Shown here piece after piece: positions 18,527 through 27,600 of a stretch of DNA of 64,000 nt. The stretch covers positions 3,720,001 through 3,784,000 of the forward strand of contig NZ_CP026031.1 of assembly GCF_003726095.1 (NCBI RefSeq), written 5' to 3'. Numbering within the stretch: the first letter of the stretch is position 1; every line of letters begins with the position of its first letter. The notes under the pieces are model-generated. The model worked only from the letters and a program-made list of their open reading frames with translations. It ran no database searches and was not told the DNA's origin. The DNA comes from Niallia circulans (lineage in GTDB: Bacteria; Bacillota; Bacilli; Bacillales; Cytobacillaceae). The position numbers and the translations under genes are program-made.

Positions 18527-19219
18527 ATGATAAATGGAAAAGAACGCATGGATGAAAGTATTCTCGTCTGCGTTTATTACGGTCCTAACGGTGAACGTCT
18601 TATACAACGAGGCTGTAAATTAGCTAATATGCTTGATTGTCCACTCTATATTCTTACGGTGGATTCCAAACCGTTTGATGAGCTGGATGCAGAAAAGTCA
18701 AACTATATTACTAGATGGAAAGAGTTAGCTGAACGTCATAGTGCGGATGCGTTTATCATTAAAGACAAGGAATCAAGACCAATCTCTAAGGTAATCGCAG
18801 AAGTAGCTAGAGAAAAAAACATCACCCAAATTGTTCTCGGTCAAACAGCGCAAAGTCGTTGGGAGCAGATCGCAAAAGGTTCGATTATTAATTCGTTATT
18901 ACGTGAAATCCCATTTGTTGATCTTCATATCATTTCGGTCGCCCGTTTTTTGAAAAATCCTGAAGGTCAATATGAAAAAGGTGTACGTGCATATTTAGTA
19001 AAAGAACAAAATGGATATCGTCTAATTTTCAATCATACAAAGCAGGTAATGTATGAAGGGATTTTCTTTAAAGAACACGGTACGGATTTTAATAATGGTG
19101 TTTTCAAATTTATGAAAGATCAAGAAACATTGCAAGTGCAAGTACATGAGGACATCGTTAACGAATTAACGAATGTTGACATCGATACGAACGCTAGTAA
19201 CGATGATGATTATCTATAG
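18527..19219 (+). CDS. Universal stress protein-like (KdpD Usp-type) protein
   Basis: About 230 residues. The first ~135 form a Usp/KdpD-type alpha/beta domain: ESILVCVYYGPNGERLIQRGCKLA opens it, and KNITQIVLGQTAQSRWEQIAKGSIINSLLREI is the nucleotide-loop-like end, close to the domain that precedes the kinase in KdpD. The C-terminal ~95 residues are of no known family. I choose the ATG at 18527 because GAGGTGA lies 8 bp upstream; a GTG at 18515 is part of that site. No kinase domain or kdp genes are near. It is divergent from mrp, so a role in K+/Na+ stress is possible but only inferred. Confidence 0.75.
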   Translation: MINGKERMDESILVCVYYGPNGERLIQRGCKLANMLDCPLYILTVDSKPFDELDAEKSNYITRWKELAERHSADAFIIKDKESRPISKVIAEVAREKNITQIVLGQTAQSRWEQIAKGSIINSLLREIPFVDLHIISVARFLKNPEGQYEKGVRAYLVKEQNGYRLIFNHTKQVMYEGIFFKEHGTDFNNGVFKFMKDQETLQVQVHEDIVNELTNVDIDTNASNDDDYL

Positions 19220-19228
19220 GCCATTTAT

Positions 19229-19257
19229 ACTCCACCAAACTTGGTGGAGTTTTTTAT
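19229..19257 (+). terminator. Terminator of the Usp-like gene
   Basis: ACTCCACCA pairs with TGGTGGAGT (19229-19250) around a 4-nt loop and is followed by TTTTTATT. Confidence 0.85.
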
Positions 19258-19814
19258 TAAAGATTAACATCCACTTTAACTAATCTCTTTTCGTGCTTTT
19301 CAATGCCTATATATTTTAAAGTTTCCGAACGGGAAGTGTGATTGTATACATGCATCAATAAAGAAATAGCTATCCCCTTTCGGTAGGCATGGTAGCCGAA
19401 TGTTTTTCTCAAGGTATGCATTCCAATCTTCCCAGAAATTCCAACTAATTTTGCCGCTTTGTTTATAATCCGATAGGCCTGTTGACGAGTAATCGGTTGA
19501 TTATTCTTCTGAGACTTAAAAAGAAATTCATCCTCTTCAAATTCATGTTCTTGCAAATATTTCTCCAATTCAATATGCACTTTACTATTTAAATAGTATG
19601 CCTTCACTTCATCTGAATCACGAAGATACAAAAACTCCTTAATTCCCGACGCATCTCTTACATCCCGAACTTTTAATGCGAGTAAATCACTAACTCTTAT
19701 TCCTGTATTAATACCTAATACAAAAAGGAGCAAGTCTCTTTGAGATTGTTTTCTTAATACTTCTTTAATCGCATTAATACTCTCAATTTCTTTTATAGGA
19801 TCGACATATTCCAT
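19257..19814 (-). CDS. Minimal tyrosine recombinase / integrase (YoeC-like)
   Basis: 185 residues from the ATG at 19814, with GGGAGG 7 bp upstream. Only the catalytic domain of the lambda-integrase family is present. The first Arg is in NTGIRVSDLL, HxxR is HTLRKTFGYH, the second His/Trp position is NHTS, and the nucleophile Tyr is in LKYIGI. The usual N-terminal SAM-like core-binding domain is missing. Similar stand-alone proteins (such as YoeC of B. subtilis) occur in Bacillus chromosomes without an attached element, and no att site or phage gene is visible here. The function is unknown. Confidence 0.85.
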   Translation of the reverse strand: MEYVDPIKEIESINAIKEVLRKQSQRDLLLFVLGINTGIRVSDLLALKVRDVRDASGIKEFLYLRDSDEVKAYYLNSKVHIELEKYLQEHEFEEDEFLFKSQKNNQPITRQQAYRIINKAAKLVGISGKIGMHTLRKTFGYHAYRKGIAISLLMHVYNHTSRSETLKYIGIEKHEKRLVKVDVNL

Positions 19815-19829
19815 CGGTTTGCCTCCCAA

Positions 19830-20020
19830 TAATGTTACATAACTTTATGTTATCATCATTTAAGTAACATTACAATGAATATCTACTATATAAATGTTAT
19901 TTCTTTTGTAGTATGCTTCTCTTGTGTGTAAATAATCTGTTATGAAGTTTTCTAGAGAATTTGCTTTTCTATGCTACCGGAAAAGGATTTTTTTAACTTA
20001 TATGAAAAAGAATATGAATA
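19830..20020. other. Intergenic stretch upstream of the recombinase gene
   Basis: AT-rich, with no plausible gene. It separates the recombinase start from the 52-bp repeat array. Confidence 0.35.
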
Positions 20021-20545
20021 GGTTTTTTTGTTACCTTTTGTCTTAGATTTTCTTGAAATGGGCTTTGACACTGCTTCTCTGTTACCTTTTCACCTTCACT
20101 TTTCTTGAAACGGGCTCTGACGCTACTTCTCTGTTACCTTTTCACTTTCCCTTTTCTTGAAACGGGCTCTGACGCTACTTCTCTGTTACCTTTTCACTTT
20201 CCCTTTTCTTGAAACGGGCTCTGACTCTGCTTCTCTGTTACCTTTTCACTTTCCCTTTTCTTGAAACGGGCTCTGACGCTACTTCTCTGTTACCTTTTCA
20301 CTTTCCCTTTTCTTGAAATGGGCTCTGACTCTGCTTCTCTGTTACCTTTTCACTTTCCCTTTTCTTGAAATGGGCTCTGACTCTGCTTCTCTGTTACCTT
20401 TTCACTTTCCCTTTTCTTGAAATGGGCTCTGACTCTGCTTCTCTGTTACCTTTTCACCTTCCCTTTTCTTGAAATGGGCTCTGACGCTACTTCTCTGTTA
20501 CCTTTTCACTTTCCCTTTTCTTGAAATGGGCTTTGACACTGCTTC
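20021..20545. repeat. Tandem array of about ten 52-bp repeats
   Basis: The unit on the plus strand contains CTTCTCTGTTACCTTTTCAC, then TTTCCCTTTTCTTGAAAYGG and GCTCTGACKCTR. The GGGCT core recurs near 20058, 20112, 20164, 20216, 20268, 20320, 20372, 20424, 20476 and 20528. Inner copies differ only at a few positions (C/T before GGGCT; GACGCTA versus GACTCTG); the outer copies are more diverged (for instance TTTGACACTG at both ends). A period of 52 is not a multiple of 3, and all frames are soon closed, so it is a non-coding minisatellite lying between the recombinase and hisS. Confidence 0.95.
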
Positions 20546-20557
20546 CAATCCTGACAA

Positions 20558-20596
20558 ACATAGACAAAGGCAGTAAATGTCTCCCATCTACTGCCC
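20558..20596 (-). terminator. Probable terminator of hisS
   Basis: GGCAGTA (20569-20575) pairs with TACTGCC (20589-20595), with a T-containing tail on the minus strand. It lies just after the hisS stop and before the repeat array. The stem is short. Confidence 0.5.
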
Positions 20597-20603
20597 ATCC
20601 TAC

Positions 20604-21881
20604 TTAATATTGAAAAATCTCTAGCCATTCCTCTCCCGTTTCCATATCTCTCACTTTATACGTATTTCCATCTACCTCCTTTTCTCCTATCATAATGACC
20701 TTTTTGACCCCTTCTTTATTTGCTTTCTCTAAAGCTTTTGCCAGTTTTTTCTTTCCTAATTCTAATTCCACTTTAAAACCTTGGTCTCGAAGCGCTTTTG
20801 CTGTTAATATAGCTTCTATCGGGCGACCAACGGGAATAATGTAGTAGTCTAGCCTTTCCGCTTCTGAAAAGTGATTTTCTAATGAAAGAGCGGCTAAAAT
20901 GACATCCAGCCCAAAAGAAATGCCCACTGTTGCATAAGTTTCTTCAGAACCAACTAGCCCTCCTATCGCATTATCATATCTTCCGCCACTACCAATGCTT
21001 GACTTTACGCTTTTATCTGTTAAAAAAATTTCATATATCGTTCCTGTATAAATTTCAAGGCCTCTCGCAAGAAATGGATTGAATACGCAATATGGCTCAA
21101 GTTCTAGCCGTTTTAAATATACTTGTAATTCATTCCATTCTTCCAGTCCCTGTTTGATAATCTCCTCTTTTTCTGCCAACTGTCGATACTGCTCCACAAT
21201 ACCGTCCAAGTCCTTTTGTAAAAATGCTTCGATAGCGTCTATCGCACCTTGTTCTAATCCAACTTCTCTCAGCTCTTCCTTAATTTTATCCTTACTAATT
21301 TTCTCGATTTTGTCTAATATCAAAATTACGCGGTTTACCATTTGACCAGTAATATTCAACTGACGGAGAAATCCAACTAATAATTTGCGATTATTATATT
21401 GAATCGTCACATCCATCTTTAATTTTTTGAAAACATCCAATGCCATCATCATGAGCTCTGCTTCGGCCACTTGCGATTGAACACCTACAATATCCACATC
21501 ACATTGTGTGAACTCTCGGTATCGGCCTGTCTTTATCGGTCCATCTCGAAAAACTTTGCCAATCTCGTAGCGTTTAAAAGGCATTTTTAATGTTGGGTTC
21601 ATCGCAACAACCTTCGCAAAGGGGATCGTTAAATCATAGCGCAGCGCCAGCTCTCTTTTTCCCCGATCAGAAAGTGTATACATTTCTTCTAATATTTCTG
21701 CCCCGCCAGCATATTTAGAAGCAAGCAAGCTTTGATAATTTAAGATCGGTGTCTCTATCGGCTTACAGCCATACTGAATAAATACATCTTCCATCGTTCT
21801 GCGGATCGCTCTTCTGATTCCCTCCTCTTCTGGCAAATAATCGAGTGTTCCCTTTACATTTTGATAATTCATCTTCTTCAT
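20604..21881 (-). CDS. hisS: Histidine--tRNA ligase
   Basis: About 425 residues, a cytoplasmic class II synthetase that charges tRNA-His. The core shows motif 1 (TPILNYQSLL), LRYDLTIPFAK, motif 2 (YEIGKVFRDGPIKTGRYREFTQ), and the histidine-specific LARGLEIYTG and SIGSGGRYDN segments. The C-terminal anticodon-binding domain starts near DYYIIPVGRP. It looks like the second HisRS type found in some Bacillus rather than the house-keeping copy. The ATG at 21881 has AGGAGG 8 bp upstream. An in-frame ATG at 21956 reads through the terminator and is rejected as the start. It is preceded by a His-codon leader and a terminator, so it is probably controlled by attenuation. Confidence 0.93.
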   Translation of the reverse strand: MKKMNYQNVKGTLDYLPEEEGIRRAIRRTMEDVFIQYGCKPIETPILNYQSLLASKYAGGAEILEEMYTLSDRGKRELALRYDLTIPFAKVVAMNPTLKMPFKRYEIGKVFRDGPIKTGRYREFTQCDVDIVGVQSQVAEAELMMMALDVFKKLKMDVTIQYNNRKLLVGFLRQLNITGQMVNRVILILDKIEKISKDKIKEELREVGLEQGAIDAIEAFLQKDLDGIVEQYRQLAEKEEIIKQGLEEWNELQVYLKRLELEPYCVFNPFLARGLEIYTGTIYEIFLTDKSVKSSIGSGGRYDNAIGGLVGSEETYATVGISFGLDVILAALSLENHFSEAERLDYYIIPVGRPIEAILTAKALRDQGFKVELELGKKKLAKALEKANKEGVKKVIMIGEKEVDGNTYKVRDMETGEEWLEIFQY

Positions 21882-21900
21882 TTTTTTAGCCTCCTGTTTA

Positions 21901-21952
21901 AAAATAAAAAACCGCCCTTGATTTAAGTAGTAAAACTTAATCAAATGCGGTT
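21901..21952 (-). terminator. Leader terminator (attenuator) of hisS
   Basis: On the minus strand AACCGC...TTGATT...AAG (21936-21952) pairs with CTTAAATCAA...GCGGTT (21910-21927) and is followed by TTTTTTATTTTT, 20 bp before the hisS start. It is a strong intrinsic terminator upstream of the gene, so read-through must be regulated. Confidence 0.85.
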
Positions 21953-21961
21953 TCATGAGAA

Positions 21962-22003
21962 ATAGCCTTCCTATGTACGATTTTTAAATCGAAATAGCAA
22001 GAC
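21962..22003 (-). promoter_or_regulatory. Leader hairpin between the His peptide and the hisS terminator
   Basis: The minus-strand RNA can fold AGUCUUGCUAU with AUAGGAAGGCU (one mismatch, one G-U) around an inner CGAUUU/AAAUCG hairpin. The inner segment GAUUUAA (21984-21990) is also complementary to UUAAAUC in the terminator's right arm (21920-21926), so the two structures could compete. Confidence 0.5.
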
Positions 22004-22059
22004 TACTGTTTATGATGATGTAATTGTGAAAGAAAGATACTAAGTATGCGTTTAACCAT
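22003..22059 (-). CDS. Putative hisS leader peptide with three consecutive His codons
   Basis: An 18-codon frame reads MVKRILSIFLSQLHHHKQ and stops at 22003. The ATG at 22059 has GAGGTG 6 bp upstream, an excellent site for such a short frame. Three CAT codons sit just before the stop, and the stop abuts a hairpin followed by the hisS terminator. This is the layout of ribosome-mediated attenuation as in proteobacterial his operons. Firmicutes normally use T-box RNAs for this, and I see no T-box sequence here. Translation is inferred from the layout only. Confidence 0.7.
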   Translation of the reverse strand: MVKRILSIFLSQLHHHKQ

Positions 22060-22184
22060 TTCCATCACCTCGTATTTTCCAAATACTTTAACATATTAGT
22101 AAAGAGAAAACAATAGCCATTTATTATAACTTTCTTTCATGTCCATATATGATACTATCTTAATTAGATTGGTAGGTGATGATA

Positions 22185-22823
22185 ATGATAAAAGAAGTCT
22201 GTGTAGAAAACTTTACACTTGTTCCGAGCGCCATCCAAAAAGGGGCCGATCGAATTGAGTTATGCGATAACCTTTCTGTTGGAGGAACAACAGTAAGCTA
22301 TGGCGTTGCCGCAAAAACGATTTCCTATTGTAGAAATACCGATACAAAGGTGATGGCTATCATTCGCCCAAGAGGCGGAAACTTTATGTATAACGAGCAT
22401 GAGATAGATATTATGTGCCAAGATATCCGCCTTTTTAAAGAGCTTGGTATAAACGGTGCAGTAATCGGCTGCTTGGATAAAGCTAACTGGATTGATGAAG
22501 AAGCGCTGGAGAAATGCTTAGACGCTGCTGCTGGGATGGAGATTACCTTTCATATGGCCTTTGACGAAATTGCTCCACAGCTAAAATGGCAAGCAATTGA
22601 TTGGCTCGCATCCCATGGCGTGCACCGTATTTTAACACATGGTGGCCCTCTATCAACAAGAATAGAGAACAATCTTCCCGCACTAAAAAGTTATATAGAA
22701 TATGCTTCTGAAAAAATTATTATTATTCCTGGCGGCGGAATAACATCTGCTAACCTTCCGTTGCTTTCTTCAGAGTTAGGAATGAAAGAAGCGCATGGGA
22801 CAAGAATTTTGGGAGATTTATAA
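22185..22823 (+). CDS. cutC: CutC family protein
   Basis: About 212 residues forming a TIM-barrel protein. The opening IKEVCVENFTLVPSAIQKGADRIELCDNLSVGGTT, the middle IRPRGGNF and HMAFDEI, and the end PGGGI are all CutC signatures. Older work linked CutC to copper homeostasis; the biochemical role is unsettled. The ATG at 22185 has AGGTGA upstream and is preferred over the GTG at 22176. It ends at a terminator shared with the convergent esterase gene. Confidence 0.9.
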   Translation: MIKEVCVENFTLVPSAIQKGADRIELCDNLSVGGTTVSYGVAAKTISYCRNTDTKVMAIIRPRGGNFMYNEHEIDIMCQDIRLFKELGINGAVIGCLDKANWIDEEALEKCLDAAAGMEITFHMAFDEIAPQLKWQAIDWLASHGVHRILTHGGPLSTRIENNLPALKSYIEYASEKIIIIPGGGITSANLPLLSSELGMKEAHGTRILGDL

Positions 22824-22864
22824 TTTGTGTCCTCAGGGGTCATCCTTCTTTCATGCAAACAGCA

Positions 22865-22900
22865 AAGGGACTATCCCTAAATGGACAGTCCCTTCTATTA
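22865..22900. terminator. Bidirectional terminator between cutC and the esterase gene
   Basis: AAGGGACT (22865-22872) pairs with AGTCCCTT (22887-22894), with an extra inner TCC/GGA helix across one mismatch. T-rich stretches lie on both sides, though weaker on the plus strand. Confidence 0.75.
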
Positions 22901-23656
22901 ATTATTCGCTTCTTTATAGTTCTCGTCAAACCATTTTAATACAATCTGGATTGTTTTATCCCAAAATGCCCAGTTATGGTCTCCCGGCATTTCAATATAA
23001 TGATAATCTCTTATTTTCTTTTGTGCTTTCTCTCTAAACTTTAAGTTGTCCTGATAAAGGAAGTCTTCTGTACCACAGATTTGCAGCATTTTCACATGGC
23101 TATCTTCTTTTAGCTTCTCCAAAAGATGGAATAAGTCATTTTCACTGCCAGCCAGCTGCTGAATAGATCCAAAAATATCTGCAAATGCTTTGTCTCTATC
23201 TCTATCCCTCTTCCACAATTCTACGACATCCATCGCTCCGGATAAGGAGGCAAAGCTGTTGAAGCGATCAGGAAAAGTTAGAGCCAATTTTGTTGCGCCA
23301 TAGCCGCCCATGGATAGTCCAGCAACAAAGCTAGCCTCTTTCTGATCGGAAATACGAAACCACTTTCTAACTAATGCAGGCAATTCTTCCGATAAAAACG
23401 TCCAATAGCGATTTCCATTCACCATATCTGCATAGTAACTTAAATCTACTTGAGGCATCACAATCGCAAATTCATACTCTGAAGCATACCTTTCAAGTGA
23501 TGTAGCTGTTAACCAAGCTTCGTCATCATCAGACCAGCCATGTAACAGATAGATAACAGGAATAAGGGCGCTATTCCCTTTATCAGGAAGATAAATATTC
23601 ATAGAAGTTGCTTTTCCTAAAACTTCAGAACGAAAATTCACTTTAGAGACAGCCAT
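22898..23656 (-). CDS. Alpha/beta-hydrolase esterase (esterase D / EstA type)
   Basis: 252 residues, no signal peptide, so cytoplasmic. The catalytic serine is Ser115 in GLSMGG; the oxyanion region is LLHGWSDDDEAW; the likely acid is Asp in CGTEDF and the His is in PGDHNWAFWD. It resembles lactic-acid-bacterial tributyrin esterase and S-formylglutathione-hydrolase-like enzymes. It is the last gene of the beta-1,2-glucooligosaccharide operon, 10 bp after the LacI gene, so removal of acyl substituents from imported sugars is a reasonable inference. The true substrate is unknown. Confidence 0.85.
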   Translation of the reverse strand: MAVSKVNFRSEVLGKATSMNIYLPDKGNSALIPVIYLLHGWSDDDEAWLTATSLERYASEYEFAIVMPQVDLSYYADMVNGNRYWTFLSEELPALVRKWFRISDQKEASFVAGLSMGGYGATKLALTFPDRFNSFASLSGAMDVVELWKRDRDRDKAFADIFGSIQQLAGSENDLFHLLEKLKEDSHVKMLQICGTEDFLYQDNLKFREKAQKKIRDYHYIEMPGDHNWAFWDKTIQIVLKWFDENYKEANN

Positions 23657-23666
23657 TTTTCCACCC

Positions 23667-24638
23667 CTACTTTTTATTAGAAATAAATGATTTCCCTTCT
23701 ACAAAACTGGTAATTATCCATTCATCCTCGACTTCTTCATTATTTATCAACTGAACCACTTTTTCCGCGGCAACCATTCCCCAACGATGTTTGGAATAAG
23801 AAATTGTCGCTAATGACGGATTAAGAAAAGAGCCAATTTCTATATTATCAAAGCCAATAAGAGAAATATCTGTGCCTATCTTTCTATCTTTATCTTTAAA
23901 ATATTTATAAATTCCTACAGCCATTTCATCATTAAAAGAAAAAATGGTAATAGGTGAGCATGTCATCTTCGAATGGATAATTTCTGCTGCTGCATAACCC
24001 GATTCCTCCGTAAATGCAGAGGGAATAACCTCATACTCGACGCCATAGCGAGCTAATTCGCGTTCACTAGCCTCCAGCCTTTGCCGGCTGTCAAACGCTT
24101 CTTCTGGACCTGTTACCAAATAAACTTTTCCCAGATTACTTGAAATTATTTTTTCCACCGCAAGCGTTGCTCCGCCTTTATTATCCAATAGCACTTTTCT
24201 AACATTAGGACAACTGATTTCTCGATCCAGCACAACTAAAGAGTGCCCTCGATTGGCAAATTGAATAATTTCTTCTGTGCTAAAGCTCCAGTCTAGGATA
24301 ATTCCCCCATCCACCATTCTTTCTGGAAGAAATAAATGGGACTTCTGCCCACTACAAACAATCATGTCATAGTTGTAATAGGCAAGACCCCGTTTAATTC
24401 CTTCTAATAGCTCTCCATAGAAACTCCCGCCATAATCTGCAAGATAGACAGCTATAATTTTTGTTTCCTGCTTTTTCAATGTTCTCGCTGCCATATTAGG
24501 AATATAATTGAGCTCATTTGCAATAGCAGTTATTCTTGCACGAGTGGCTTCCGTTACCTTTGGACTGCCATTTAGTGCATAGGATACGGTAGAAATAGAA
24601 ACACCAGCTGCCTTAGCTATATCTTTAATCCCTACCAT
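23667..24638 (-). CDS. LacI family transcriptional regulator of the beta-1,2-glucan operon
   Basis: About 323 residues. The N-terminal HTH (VGIKDIAKAAGVSISTVSYALNGSPKVTEATRARI) and hinge (LNYIPNMAARTLKKQ) are followed by a periplasmic-binding-like effector domain. I choose the ATG at 24638 with GGGGTG about 8 bp upstream. It sits inside the operon between GH94 and the esterase, so it should autoregulate. The two GAAACGTTTC palindromes at the operon promoter are its probable operators. The inducer is probably a sophorooligosaccharide or sophorose (inference). Confidence 0.9.
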   Translation of the reverse strand: MVGIKDIAKAAGVSISTVSYALNGSPKVTEATRARITAIANELNYIPNMAARTLKKQETKIIAVYLADYGGSFYGELLEGIKRGLAYYNYDMIVCSGQKSHLFLPERMVDGGIILDWSFSTEEIIQFANRGHSLVVLDREISCPNVRKVLLDNKGGATLAVEKIISSNLGKVYLVTGPEEAFDSRQRLEASERELARYGVEYEVIPSAFTEESGYAAAEIIHSKMTCSPITIFSFNDEMAVGIYKYFKDKDRKIGTDISLIGFDNIEIGSFLNPSLATISYSKHRWGMVAAEKVVQLINNEEVEDEWIITSFVEGKSFISNKK

Positions 24639-24656
24639 TGCCTTCACCCCTTCCTA

Positions 24657-27600
24657 TTAGCAGTACACTTCTAATATATTTTCTTGTTGTAATACTTTCT
24701 TCATTGCTTCCTTATTTAAGCATATTCCACCCTGCCGATAAAGATTATCTTCAAGTCTGTTCTCTAGAACATTTCCATTAAAGATCGCCTTCTTATCTTT
24801 AGACCCAAGTGTATACTTAATCTCTACAGGCTTATCTAATAATTGAAATGTTACAGTTAAGCCATTTAAGCTTTGTGGCAGAACTGGATCAATAATAACC
24901 TCTGCAGCTGTTTGGCGAATCCCTAATACGTTGCTTATTAACTGATTAATATAAATTCCTGGCCCGCTAGAGTATATACGCCAGCCGCCTTTTACAGGAA
25001 CACCGCCATTTTTAAGTTTACCAAAATTCTCTTGTGCTTCATACCTCGTTTTGAAATCGCCATCAGAACTGCTGAAATAAACATTACTCTGACGAATAGC
25101 TGCATTTTCCACACGATCTTTGAGACCAATTGGATTAATCGTATTTAACCCTTTCCACGTTTCTTCCGCTTTCCCTAACTTCGCCATTGCTTCCGTAAAA
25201 CGAATATGAGCGTGTACATATTGCAAACCAATTTCTCTTCCAAAGTTAGCCGCCTGTTCCGCACGTTTAAAGTTAGTGCTTACGCCGCCTTTATAAGATG
25301 CAGGCCGATTCATTAATCGCACTCCATCCGGAAAATATAAATTTTCTTTTATAATTTGATAATGATGCTCGGCTATCTCCGGTGTGATTAATTCTGCAAT
25401 CATACTTCTCGTCATGGGTAATAATCGGTATTGAATATTTGTTTTTTCATCATCTGGATGTATCATTAATTCCACATGATCCGAATCCTCCATATAGACA
25501 AATCCTGGAATAGTATCTGTACTTAATATAAAGCGGTTAAAGTCCGCTTTGATATTTTTAGCCAAATCAAAAAGGTATGCTGCATACAGATTATCATAGC
25601 TCTCTAACGCTCTCGCTAAGTTACGAATTGTCTGGTAGGTAAGTGCTACAGTCCAGCTGCTAGCCATATTCTTCTTTAACCTGCTATCATATGGCTGTAA
25701 TGTATCGTCCCAATCTCCATCTCCATAACAAGACAAAAACGTATTCGGCAGAAAATTTGTCTCTATATAGTGGATTTGCTTCTTAACATGCTCCATTAAC
25801 GGATAAAACTCTTCCGTTTTTGCAAATGTATCTCGATTTGTAAATGGAATAGACTCCGCTAATATGCTCGTATCTCCTGTAAATGTTAAATAATCTCCAA
25901 CTACCTTTAACGGCCATACAATAACATCACCATGACTTTCATCTGCCTTAATCTTTTCAAATCGATCAAACATAAACCACTGCGGCCAATTCCCATCATT
26001 TTCGAATTGGTTTGCATATACTTTTTTCAATATCTCACGAACAATTTCAGGGCGATTAACGGCAAAGAAATATTCCACTGGTCCCTGCGAAACGTCCCTT
26101 GTTCCCCATGCAGCACCGCCATATTGCTCTAACCCGTGTGGAGACAGATAATGGACTAGCATATTATGAGAATACCATCTACTAAGCAGATTCATTCTCT
26201 CTACTTCTTCTTGAATGAGTGGATTCTCATGCTTCATCTGAAAACCATTTAATAATCCATCCAGATAGCGTTCATAGCTTTCCGTCTCTATACCTTCGCT
26301 CTTTTGATGATGCTGATAATTTCCTCTATGCAAATTCCCCTGAATAGTAAGGTTTACGGTATGTTCTTGCAGCAATTCTAACATAACTAGCGGGAAGTCA
26401 GATCCTTCCTTAAGGGAAACAAAAACCGTTTCATCCTTCAACGTAAAGGGTTGTTCAACATGGATATGATAAGTTAGCTCTGGATAGCCTTGATCGACAG
26501 TTGAACTTGGTGTGCCATTAAATGTGATGACTTGATTTGATTGTTCCCATTTAAATGGTACCGAATCCTCTCCATCATTCATTAAAATATGATTACTAAT
26601 GACAAAATCATATTTTTTCCCTCTTTTACTTTCGATGCTCAGCTTAATCTCATGGTCTTCAACAGAGGTATAATTTGTCACTATAATCAAGTCATCCGCA
26701 AGCTTGTAATACCATTTAGCAACATTAAAGCCCATTTCAAATGCAGATGGCATAGCTAATAACTGCCACTGATTATTTATTTTCATATAAATCCGCTGAC
26801 CAGATTTCTTCATTATATTAAGTGAATTTCTATTATTGCTCATCATTTTGTTCATGGAAGTGTTCCCTAAAACAATTTGGGAATTAAAAATCCCATACAT
26901 ATAGACCGTTGTAGCCATTACCGGTTTATCTACTACTAAGTCAGTTCCGCTTAAAAGGATATGACCATGCGGCCTTTCCATTTGAACTTCCTTTTCCTTT
27001 AATACAACATGATGTTGATTATCTGTGAAAAAGGACAAAAGCTTTTGATCTACTATCTCTTTTTCTAGTTGAATCCCAAATAACTCATCTATTTCCTCAG
27101 GAGTCAGGCTTTCTGTTTTGATAACTTGATTAACAATACGCGTCATTTTATTTACTGGTTTTGTAACCTGTTCCAATTTGTTTGCTTCTACCCAAATTTC
27201 TTCTATTTGTTGAGTAGTGAAAAAGGGTTTCTCTACAGCTGTTGGATGATTTTCCAAAATAGAACCATAAAAAACAACCGATTGCTTCTCTTGTACATTT
27301 CGTTTATCTGTTTGTAGGGCCGCATAAGCCATTTCATACTGATAAACCTCTGTTGACAGGCTTTCCCTCTGTAATGCCTCAGGAATATTTGTTTCTTTAT
27401 AAGACATTCCAAAGAATTGATATCCATCTGTACTAAATCCAATTGTTTTTTGCAAACATCCTTGTTGTAAATACGGGAATTTACCGTCTTGCGGCTGATT
27501 TTGCCTAGAGCAGATTGTATATCCATGCTGTGTATCGATGTAATGATCGATATATTGAGATACATAAGCCTCATTCGATTGAACGGCTCCTTTTGCCGCG

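Noticed and set aside
20021..20545. 52-bp array as a CRISPR locus.
   Set aside because: The repeats are directly adjacent with no unique spacers, and no cas gene is present.
21882..21956. Upstream ATG at 21956 as the start of hisS.
   Set aside because: The extension is the translated terminator hairpin. The ATG at 21881 has a correctly spaced AGGAGG.
21900..22140. T-box riboswitch upstream of hisS.
   Set aside because: I see no AGGGTGGNACCGCG-like T-box sequence or matching antiterminator; the leader-peptide layout explains the region better.
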